The notes beneath the pieces are model-generated. The model saw only the letters and a list, made by a program, of their open reading frames with translations. It had not been told where the DNA came from and searched no databases. Source: an uncultured Zetaproteobacteria bacterium (GTDB taxonomy: Bacteria > Pseudomonadota > Zetaproteobacteria > Mariprofundales > Mariprofundaceae). From it: a stretch of DNA of 6,647 nt. This document shows positions 1 through 5,715 of this stretch, one piece after another. Position 1 is the stretch's first letter. Each line of letters starts with the position of its first letter. The stretch is taken from positions 1 to 6,647 of the forward strand of contig CAJXNE010000113.1 of the NCBI GenBank assembly GCA_913056285.1. The letters run 5' to 3'. A program made the position numbers and the translations under genes.

Positions 1-597
1 CCCGCCGCGCGCATCAATCTCGGCCACCTTCTTTTTCAGCAGCTGATAAATATCATGGTAATGGCCGCGATAGGATGGATCAGGACGCACCACAATCAGG
101 GTGCCCTTTCCATCCTCGCTGACAATGGAGCCCATATAGATGCCATTATCCACCAGCCGCTTGTGCAGATGGGCAATGGCCTCCGACGTTGTGGCCGCCT
201 TCTCCATAAAACGCTCGACCTCCATACCGTCGGCGGTGCCGCGAATATCCTTGATGGTGGACAGGCTCATCAAGTCCGACAGCGACAGGGTGCGGAACTC
301 CTTGTGCATTTGCAGCCAGCCGGTGAGTTCATCGACCAGTTTCAGGCTATGCGGATTGTAGATGCCATCGGGGCTCTGATTGTTGGTAATGCCGATCACC
401 ACCATGTCGGCGGAAGAAAAGAGGTCTTCGAGTTCAAGCTTGTTGGCATAGGCATCCATGCTGTGCGGCAACATATTCTCTACATTGGTTTCCATCTTGA
501 TCTTGGGCAACTGCGATACAAAACCGACCGTAATCACAGCCAGCAGTATTAACACCGGCCAGGCGCGGTGGACAATCATTGAAAAAATGTTTTGCAT
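1..597 (-). CDS. RND/MMPL-family exporter, N-terminal part (continues beyond window)
   Basis: The minus-strand frame starts at the ATG at 597 and stays open for 199 codons to the window edge, so only the N-terminus is present. An AAGGA ribosome binding site at 605-609 lies 7 nt upstream. Residues about 12-29 form a hydrophobic first membrane helix. The stretch METNVENMLP (35-44), then DMVVIGITN (64-72) and DGIYNP (77-82), follows the pattern at the start of the first periplasmic domain in inner-membrane RND exporters of the MMPL type (COG1033-like). Full members are usually about 750-900 residues with twelve membrane helices. Such pumps use the proton gradient to move hydrophobic compounds or lipids, and often sit beside a LolA-like periplasmic protein, as here (2323-3135). 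It is probably the last gene seen of the TetR-controlled group. The family is fairly certain from the N-terminus; the substrate cannot be read from it. Confidence 0.85.
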   Translation of the reverse strand, partial: MQNIFSMIVHRAWPVLILLAVITVGFVSQLPKIKMETNVENMLPHSMDAYANKLELEDLFSSADMVVIGITNNQSPDGIYNPHSLKLVDELTGWLQMHKEFRTLSLSDLMSLSTIKDIRGTADGMEVERFMEKAATTSEAIAHLHKRLVDNGIYMGSIVSEDGKGTLIVVRPDPSYRGHYHDIYQLLKKKVAEIDARGG

Positions 598-614
598 GGT
601 TTTATCCTTCAGTC

Positions 615-748
615 AAAGGCACTCACCACAGAGGACACGAAGGGAAATCAAAGGCATCATAGTGAATGTACTGCTTGTATTCGTTCACATTCACATCAAT
701 TTGTTTTGATTTTGGTTTTCCTCTGTGTTCTCTGTGGTGAGAGCCTTT
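615..748. repeat. Long imperfect hairpin repeat, copy A (MITE-like)
   Basis: The two ends are inverted copies of each other, with 33 of 41 bases matching by eye: AAAGGCACTCACCACAGAGG at the left pairs with CTCTGTGGTGAGAGCCTTT at the right. A second, inner pairing is GTGAATGT (662-669) with ACATTCAC. The core CACAGAGGACACAGAG also occurs in copy B (3169-3242). The whole element could fold into one long stem. It encodes nothing convincing. It lies 5 bp from the ribosome binding site of the exporter gene, leaving that site intact. A non-autonomous mobile hairpin is the likeliest reading; no transposase or target duplication was seen. Confidence 0.8.
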
Positions 749-754
749 TATTTT

Positions 755-796
755 TTATTGCCGGCAACCGCGTTTGAGCGTGCGCTCGGAGCATTC
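755..796 (-). pseudogene. Remnant of a second LolA-like gene (C-terminal 13 codons)
   Basis: Read on the minus strand this segment gives ECSERTLKRGCRQ and a stop. The intact LolA-like protein (2323-3135) ends KFSERMLKRGYRK and a stop at the same place. At DNA level 761-795 matches 2329-2363 at 31 of 35 bases, by hand alignment. Reading frame and stop position are both kept, so this is homology rather than chance. Nothing upstream of the remnant continues the match, because the 30-bp palindrome begins at the next base. It is best explained as the tail of a duplicated or older LolA-like gene whose body was lost. It has no start and cannot be functional as a gene. Confidence 0.75.
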
Positions 797-826
797 AGCC
801 CGGGCTATTCATGAATAGCCCGGGCT
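797..826. repeat. Perfect 30-bp palindrome
   Basis: AGCCCGGGCTATTCA is followed directly by its exact reverse complement, giving 15-bp arms with no spacer. It begins 9 bp after the monooxygenase stop codon. As RNA it would form a strong stem with only a small loop. No run of T follows on either strand, so it is not a standard intrinsic terminator. It could stabilise the upstream message 3' end, reduce readthrough into the exporter gene, or be a REP-like dispersed element. Which of these applies cannot be told from one copy. Confidence 0.8.
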
Positions 827-835
827 AGAGTCTGT

Positions 836-2326
836 TCACGTAATCACATGATAATCACTCAGTTCAAACTTTTTGCGTGACAACTTAAATCGGAGCACCG
901 GTTCCGGTGACAGACTGGTCACATCGCCTATCATGTTCTTTCTGTAAAATGCTCTACACGTGCCATTCTGCCAAACCGTTTTTTGCATCTGTTGTCGCAT
1001 CTTTGCAATATATTCGGCCTGAAGTCCGGGTTTGGCATCAATGGCCTTGATGGCCTTATCCTGTTTGATGGCGCAAATCGCCTGGATGATATAATCGGTC
1101 ATGGCTTCCATATACAATAGTTGCGAACTGTGTCCTGAGCCGGTGTTGGGGCCATTGACCTTAAAATAATTCGGGTAACCGGACATCGTGATACCTTTAT
1201 AAGAGGCAATCTCCGTTTCCCATTCAGTATTCAGATTGCGGCCGCCCAGACCATACACCTGAAACGAAAGCGCCTTTCTCATATTGGAATAGGCATAAAA
1301 ACCCGTCGCATAGACAATGATATCCAGGGGTATGTCTTTACCGTCCTTTGTTCGGATCCCGGTCGGCGTAATGCATTCGATGCCGCTGATATCCACATCC
1401 ACATTGTCCCGCGCCAGGGCCGGCAGAAATGCATTGGTCGGTATGACGCGCCTGCTGCCCATTTCATAGTCCGGCAGAAGAAACCGGCGTAATTTTTCAT
1501 CGCTAATATATGTTTCCAGATTCTTTTTTAGCGTTCTGCGATACAGGCTCTTGATGAATTTACTCATCGGTGCCGTCAATGCATAGTGGCGAAAAGCCAC
1601 AAAGCGCACTTCATGGTATGCAAAAATAAGAAAACGGATGAGCTGGCGTATGCCCGGCAAGTTTCTGATACTGCGCTCTATAGCGCCATACTGCCTGTCT
1701 CCACGTGGAATAATCCATTCGGCCTCGCGCATAAACAGCGTTAAACGACCCACCTTGTCGGCAATAGATTGCACGACCTGAACCCCTGAACAGCCGGAGC
1801 CAATCACCCCGACGCGTTTGCCCTCGTAAGGCACGCTGTGATCCCACTGTGCGGTGTGAAATTTCGCGCCCTGAAATGTGTCCGCACCGTTAATCTCAGG
1901 TATATGCGGATTCGCCAATACGCCGCTGGTATCGATAATAAAGCGGGCGCTATATTGCTCGCCCGACCCGGTTTCCACATGCCACACACACTGACCTTCG
2001 TCATAAGTCAGCCGGGTGACGCTCTGCTTTGTTCTCGTGTATTTTCTGAGATCAAACTTATCGATAATATAGTTGGTATAATCGAGTAATTCGCGTTGCG
2101 GAGCGTATGTTTTCCTGAACTTATAGGGAATAAAGGAAATAGAATACAGGGCGGTTGGAATATCCACCTCGGCGCCGGGATACGAGTTGTCCCGCCATGT
2201 GCCGCCCGGCTCATCACCCCGCTCCAACAGGACAAAATCATGACAATTCTGTTTTTGTAAACGTATCGCCGCCAGCAGACCGGAAAATCCGGTGCCGATG
2301 ATCACGGTCTCAAAATACTGACTCAT
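836..2326 (-). CDS. Baeyer-Villiger-type flavin monooxygenase
   Basis: This 496-residue flavoprotein is predicted to use FAD, NADPH and O2 to insert oxygen next to a carbonyl, turning ketones into esters, or to oxidise a heteroatom. The N-terminal dinucleotide fold shows GTGFSG (11-16) with the ribose-binding Glu35, then GGTW (41-44). FQGAKFHTAQWD (151-162) fits the Baeyer-Villiger fingerprint FxGxxxHxxxW[P/D]. A second nucleotide fold, GSGCSG (176-181), would bind NADPH, and ATGF (340-343) is the usual late motif. Length is normal for a type I enzyme and no key residue is missing. The ATG overlaps the stop of the LolA-like gene as ATGA, implying translational coupling. No signal peptide is seen, so it should be cytoplasmic. 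The substrate is unknown; the neighbours suggest a lipid-like ketone or aldehyde. The related N-hydroxylating and FMO enzymes share folds and are a lesser alternative. Confidence 0.9.
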   Translation of the reverse strand: MSQYFETVIIGTGFSGLLAAIRLQKQNCHDFVLLERGDEPGGTWRDNSYPGAEVDIPTALYSISFIPYKFRKTYAPQRELLDYTNYIIDKFDLRKYTRTKQSVTRLTYDEGQCVWHVETGSGEQYSARFIIDTSGVLANPHIPEINGADTFQGAKFHTAQWDHSVPYEGKRVGVIGSGCSGVQVVQSIADKVGRLTLFMREAEWIIPRGDRQYGAIERSIRNLPGIRQLIRFLIFAYHEVRFVAFRHYALTAPMSKFIKSLYRRTLKKNLETYISDEKLRRFLLPDYEMGSRRVIPTNAFLPALARDNVDVDISGIECITPTGIRTKDGKDIPLDIIVYATGFYAYSNMRKALSFQVYGLGGRNLNTEWETEIASYKGITMSGYPNYFKVNGPNTGSGHSSQLLYMEAMTDYIIQAICAIKQDKAIKAIDAKPGLQAEYIAKMRQQMQKTVWQNGTCRAFYRKNMIGDVTSLSPEPVLRFKLSRKKFELSDYHVIT

Positions 2327-3135
2327 TTCCGGTAACCGCGTTTGAGCATGCGTTCGGAGAATTTCCGATCCGACAGGCCACTGTTGTAATGCTGATCTGA
2401 GAAGATCATTTCGGTTTTGTGCCCAGTCTGATTATTCTCCATCAGCATCGCGGTGACTGTCCAGATACCCTCTATCTGCTTCACCTCTCTGGCGTGAAAA
2501 TGTTTCAGTTCCTGCCCCTTGCGATCCCAGTAATCGATGCGGGTCGCCAGATCATTATCCTTGCGGATATAATTCACTGTTTTCGAATAGCCGAGATTCT
2601 TTTTCAAATCTTCGGTTTTCGGCACACCCTGCACCACCCAGCAATCATGGCCATCCACCGATTCAGAACCAGTCAGCGTCCAGTTATAATCTTCCAGTTC
2701 CGGCGTCTGTTTGACATCCTCGAAGGTAAAATCCGTACCCATGAAATAATCGCCCCGGTCTGATGAAGATATGCGGCGCACCTTCTTCAGTGCCGGCAGA
2801 TAGAGCCACTGATCATCATCTTTGGCCACGCCATCGTAATCGTAGGTCAGCAGCGCCGTATCACGGATGTTGGATGGTTTAAGAAAATAGGAGATCGATT
2901 TACTGTCTTTGCCATAATCTTTGCGAAACGCAACGATATGACGCTCACGCACACCGCCACGCCGATCAATCAGCTTCTGGTAAATGGTCTGGGTCAGATC
3001 GTCGCCGTCATCGCGATTGTCCACCCGCTGCATGATTTGATCTCCCGTCATTTCTTCACCGTAAGACAATACCGACGTCATGCCGGTGATAATCGCCAGT
3101 GCAAACACAATCAACGCAAGTTTCTGTAAAGTCAT
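2323..3135 (-). CDS. LolA-like periplasmic outer-membrane lipoprotein-sorting protein
   Basis: This 270-residue protein has a signal peptide: Lys5, a hydrophobic stretch over residues 6-22, and likely cleavage near residue 26. The mature part carries marks of the LolA-like family usually annotated as outer membrane lipoprotein-sorting protein (PF17131): FLKPSNIRDTALL (84-96), QWLYLPALKKVRRISSSDR (109-127) and FMGTDFTFEDV (131-141). These proteins have a half-barrel fold that shields a lipid or hydrophobic ligand in the periplasm, and are repeatedly encoded next to RND/MMPL pumps. It is not the housekeeping LolA, which is shorter and lacks these motifs. The start is set by AAGGAGA at 3141-3147, 5 nt upstream of the ATG. 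It overlaps the monooxygenase by 4 nt. Its last 11 codons recur at 755-796 as a broken second copy. The likely partner is the exporter at 1-597. Confidence 0.88.
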   Translation of the reverse strand: MTLQKLALIVFALAIITGMTSVLSYGEEMTGDQIMQRVDNRDDGDDLTQTIYQKLIDRRGGVRERHIVAFRKDYGKDSKSISYFLKPSNIRDTALLTYDYDGVAKDDDQWLYLPALKKVRRISSSDRGDYFMGTDFTFEDVKQTPELEDYNWTLTGSESVDGHDCWVVQGVPKTEDLKKNLGYSKTVNYIRKDNDLATRIDYWDRKGQELKHFHAREVKQIEGIWTVTAMLMENNQTGHKTEMIFSDQHYNSGLSDRKFSERMLKRGYRK

Positions 3136-3168
3136 ATCATTCTCCTTAAATCCAAATCAAAACCTTTT

Positions 3169-3242
3169 CAGCACAGAGGGCACAGAGAAAGTCAAAGACA
3201 AGTATTTAATAGTTTTTGCTTTTCCTCTGTGTCCTCTGTGGT
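3169..3242. repeat. Imperfect hairpin repeat, copy B (MITE-like)
   Basis: The left arm GCACAGAGGGCACAGAGAAA (3171-3190) pairs with the right arm TTTTCCTCTGTGTCCTCTGT. The sequence core is the same as copy A (615-748), but this copy is shorter (about 74 bp) and its AT-rich centre differs. It separates the RND-like fragment (3255-3365) from the LolA-like gene and ends 12 bp past the stop codon of that fragment. No ORF, transposase or clear target duplication is visible. It may weaken or modulate readthrough from the regulator into the LolA-like gene. Confidence 0.78.
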
Positions 3243-3254
3243 AAATACTTCTGT

Positions 3255-3365
3255 TCATCCTTTTGATCCACATACAAAATATGGCCGTGCAGCCATGGTC
3301 AGGCCGACAACCAGCGCAATCAGCAGTTTCGGCCAGTCCACCACCAGTTCCAGAAAGCGGGTCAT
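3255..3365 (-). pseudogene. Truncated RND exporter N-terminus (36 codons)
   Basis: The ATG at 3365 overlaps the stop of the TetR gene as ATGA, the arrangement expected for a coupled downstream gene. The first residues, MTRFLELVVDWPKLLIALVV, resemble the opening of MMPL-type RND pumps: a short amphipathic lead, then PK, then a hydrophobic helix (residues about 13-26). The helix breaks off into ARPYFVCGSKG and a stop, just before hairpin repeat B. The expected next part of an RND pump (a loop with acidic and SP/LP motifs) is absent in all three minus-strand frames up to the repeat. I read it as the stub of a deleted pump gene. The alternative is a genuine small single-pass membrane protein coupled to the regulator. 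The resemblance is by eye over about 25 residues. Confidence 0.5.
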
Positions 3366-3946
3366 GATGGTTTTCCGGCCTTCAGGCCGCCCTGAATCAA
3401 ATCCAGTAAACTATCCAGCTCAGCTTCCAATTGTTTCAGCGGCGCATCCATACACAGGGGCATATTGTATTTGGTCGTAGCATTATAAATATCCGCCGCC
3501 ACAGCTGCCACCTCGCAGACACAAAACTCACCGTCATCGATGCCCCTGACAATAATGTCCCTGAGCACTTGGACAGCTCTGTCTTCAAAATGATGCAATA
3601 CGTCTTTGTGTTTGCCGGCAATCAATTGCACCAGTTCATACATGTGCGGTGTTTCCGATACAAGCCGATGCAGAAAGCGCATCCGCGCCAGACAATAATC
3701 CCGTAATGCCTGTGGAGCTGCACCTGCCTGCGCTGCGGCCTGTTCGCCGGCCCTGGCTTTCTCGGCCATACAGACCCGCGCGCCTTCAACAGCAATATCT
3801 TCCTTGTTTTTGTAAAAACGGTAGAGGTTGCCGACACTCATATCGCAATCGGCAGCGATTTCCGCCATGGTGGTTTTGCCATAACCATAATGCGAAAAAC
3901 GCCTGATGGCCGCAGCAACAATCATTTTTTTGTCCGATGTTTGCAT
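3362..3946 (-). CDS. TetR/AcrR-family transcriptional regulator
   Basis: This 194-residue repressor-type protein has the TetR N-terminal DNA-binding domain: AAAIRRFSHYGYGKTTMAEI (11-30), then the recognition helix region with MSVGNLYRFYKNKED (36-50). The C-terminal half is the ligand and dimer domain, which is variable and does not reveal the ligand. I chose the ATG at 3946 over an in-frame TTG at 3985, because TTG is rarer, the extra 13 residues are unlike the family, and the TTG lies inside the inverted repeat. No strong ribosome binding site precedes either start. The gene lies downstream of the ligase and just after the candidate operator at 3961-4005, so self-regulation is likely. The next frame (3255-3365) is coupled to it by ATGA. 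By position it probably controls the LolA-like, monooxygenase and exporter genes. Confidence 0.9.
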   Translation of the reverse strand: MQTSDKKMIVAAAIRRFSHYGYGKTTMAEIAADCDMSVGNLYRFYKNKEDIAVEGARVCMAEKARAGEQAAAQAGAAPQALRDYCLARMRFLHRLVSETPHMYELVQLIAGKHKDVLHHFEDRAVQVLRDIIVRGIDDGEFCVCEVAAVAADIYNATTKYNMPLCMDAPLKQLEAELDSLLDLIQGGLKAGKPS

Positions 3947-3960
3947 CGCGCAATCATGCG

Positions 3961-4005
3961 GAAGTGAATAATGAATAACAAGCAATAATGTTCATTATTC
4001 ACTTC
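3961..4005. promoter_or_regulatory. Candidate TetR operator (nested inverted repeats)
   Basis: GAAGTGAATAATGAA (3961-3975) and TTCATTATTCACTTC (3991-4005) are exact inverted copies 15 bp apart. Inside lies a tighter palindrome, AATAATG-TT-CATTATT (3984-3999), whose size fits a typical TetR-family site. The half-site AATAATG thus appears three times. The region ends 14 bp upstream of the regulator start codon, and the ligase stop codon ends 14 bp away on the other side. The position and symmetry suit an autoregulatory operator. A clear -35/-10 pair could not be assigned. A weak terminator role for the ligase message is possible but there is no T run. Confidence 0.65.
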
Positions 4006-4019
4006 ATCATATTTGCACT

Positions 4020-5699
4020 CTACACAAATTTATCGGCGTATTTTTCACGCAGTTCACGGCGCAGAATTTTGCCGACGTTGGTTTTCGGTAATTCGTCCAC
4101 AAATTCGATATGCTTTGGACATTTATAGCCGGTCATGTTTTTGTGGCAATAAGCCTGCAGCGCTTCTTCGCTCAGCGATTGATCTGACTTGACCACAATC
4201 GCTATCACTGCCTCGCCGGATTTGGGATCAGCAATGCCGATTACGCCAGCCTCCAGCACTTTGGGGTGGGCGGCAAGTACAGCCTCAATCTCATTGGGGT
4301 AAACATTAAAACCTGACATAAGAATCATGTCTTTGAGTCGATCAACGATATAGACAAAGCCGTTCTCATCGATTCGAGCCACATCGCCGGTATGCAGCCA
4401 GCCATCATCCGTCAGCGTTTTTTTCGTTTCTGCTGTATGTTGCCAATATCCCCGCATCACCTGCGGCCCTTTCACCCATAACTCACCGGCTTCACCGATT
4501 GCCATTTCCTGCCCGTCCTCGCTGCGAATGGATACATCGGTGGAAGAAAGCGGCAGGCCGATCGCACCGGTATAGGCCGGAATATTAAGCGGGTTGATAC
4601 ATACCGCCGGAGATGTTTCCGTCAAACCGTAAGCTTCAAGCAATGTGTTACCGGTCACCTGCTTCCACTGCTCGGCCACGCTGCGTTGCACAGCCATACC
4701 ACCGCCCAGCGTGAATTTCAGGGATGAAAAATCGAGCTGCTCAAACCCCGGCGTATGCAGCAATGCATTAAACAGAGTATTGATACCGACAAATACCGAA
4801 AACCGTTCCTGTTGCAGTGTTTTGACAACGGCAGGGAAATCCCTCGGGTTGGTGATTAACACACTCCTGGCGCCGATTTTCATGGCAAACAGGGCATTGG
4901 CTGTCAGGGCAAAGATATGATACAGCGGCAGCGCCGTAATACTGACTTCTTCTCCGTCTTTCAAATCGCCTCTGGTCCAGACATAGGCCTGTAGCAGATT
5001 CGCCACCATATTTCGATGGGTCAGCATCGCACCCTTGGAAATACCGGTGGTGCCGCCGGTATATTGCAGAAAAGCAATATCGTCAAGGCTCTGCTCCACC
5101 CGGCTGAATGTGAGCGACTCACCAATAGCAAGCGCATCATGCAAATGAATGGCACCCGCTATCTCAAACCTCGGCACCATTCTTTTCACATATTTGATCA
5201 CCCCATTGACGATGAACGAGGCGGGAAAACCGAACAGATCACCCAGTTGGGTGATGATGACATGCCGAATACCGGTCTTGTCCACCACTTCAGCCAGCGT
5301 ATGGGCAAAATTCTCCAGCACCACAATAGCAACCGCGCCGGAATCATTGAGCTGATATGCCAGTTCGCGGGCTGTGTAGAGCGGGTTGACATTTACCACG
5401 ATCAACCCAGCCCGCAGGGCCGCAAACAGGGCAACGGGATATTGTAACACATTGGGCATCATGATGGCGATGCGATCACCTTTTTTGAGGCCCGGTTCGC
5501 CTGTCAAATACGCAGCAAAATGACGGGTGAGGCGATCCACATCATCAAAGCTCAGATCATGTCCGAAATTCGAATAGGCCGGTCGATCGCGAAAGCGTTC
5601 CACGCTCTGCTCAAATAAATCCGTGATGGAGCTGTATATATTCGCATCCACCGTTTCGGGCACACCGGGCGAATAAGACTTCAACCAGATTTTATCCAT
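4020..5699 (-). CDS. fadD: Long-chain fatty acid-CoA ligase (FadD type)
   Basis: This 559-residue enzyme activates fatty acids with ATP and CoA to acyl-CoA through an acyl-adenylate. Length and sequence follow E. coli FadD (561 residues) from the start, with MDKIWLKSY at residues 1-9. Motifs in order: ATP-binding YTGGTTGISKG (213-223), YGLTE (357-361), the fatty-acyl signature starting DGWLHTGD (432-439) with VDRLKD (452-457) and GFNVYPNEIE (463-472), and the adenylation lysine K544 in NVGKILRREL. No key residue is lost. The frame is open for 89 more codons upstream, but that part is rich in Cys, Trp and Arg and is an antisense-type shadow over the preceding gene. The ATG at 5699 is fixed by similarity and by the ribosome binding site at 5706-5714. 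It forms an operon with the flavoprotein 16 bp upstream. It may serve beta-oxidation or feed the adjacent lipid system. Confidence 0.93.
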   Translation of the reverse strand: MDKIWLKSYSPGVPETVDANIYSSITDLFEQSVERFRDRPAYSNFGHDLSFDDVDRLTRHFAAYLTGEPGLKKGDRIAIMMPNVLQYPVALFAALRAGLIVVNVNPLYTARELAYQLNDSGAVAIVVLENFAHTLAEVVDKTGIRHVIITQLGDLFGFPASFIVNGVIKYVKRMVPRFEIAGAIHLHDALAIGESLTFSRVEQSLDDIAFLQYTGGTTGISKGAMLTHRNMVANLLQAYVWTRGDLKDGEEVSITALPLYHIFALTANALFAMKIGARSVLITNPRDFPAVVKTLQQERFSVFVGINTLFNALLHTPGFEQLDFSSLKFTLGGGMAVQRSVAEQWKQVTGNTLLEAYGLTETSPAVCINPLNIPAYTGAIGLPLSSTDVSIRSEDGQEMAIGEAGELWVKGPQVMRGYWQHTAETKKTLTDDGWLHTGDVARIDENGFVYIVDRLKDMILMSGFNVYPNEIEAVLAAHPKVLEAGVIGIADPKSGEAVIAIVVKSDQSLSEEALQAYCHKNMTGYKCPKHIEFVDELPKTNVGKILRRELREKYADKFV

Positions 5700-5705
5700 C
5701 GATAT

Positions 5706-5714
5706 CCCCCTCCC
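5706..5714 (-). promoter_or_regulatory. Ribosome binding site of the acyl-CoA ligase
   Basis: The minus strand reads GGGAGGGGG, a purine-rich Shine-Dalgarno site 6 nt before the ATG at 5699. It occupies almost the whole 16-bp gap after the stop codon of the preceding flavoprotein. It settles the ligase start in favour of 5699 over the long upstream extension of the same frame. Confidence 0.75.
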
Positions 5715-5715
5715 T

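Noticed and set aside
55..552. A 165-codon open frame on the plus strand.
   Set aside because: It lies antisense to the RND exporter, whose minus-strand frame has clear family motifs. The plus-strand translation shows no recognisable domain.
592..777. A 61-codon plus-strand frame through hairpin repeat A.
   Set aside because: Most of it is a translation of the repeat (LTTEDT... and LCVLCGE), so it is a repeat artefact and not a gene.
797..826. An intrinsic terminator after the monooxygenase.
   Set aside because: The stem is strong but no T run follows on the minus strand, so only a general hairpin or palindrome is claimed.
615..3242. A composite transposon formed by hairpin copies A and B.
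   Set aside because: There is no transposase gene and no visible target duplication, and the copies differ in length and centre. Only a possible role in rearrangement is proposed.
3947..3985. A TTG start giving the TetR protein 13 extra residues.
   Set aside because: The extension is unlike the family, has no ribosome site, and its start lies inside the candidate operator.
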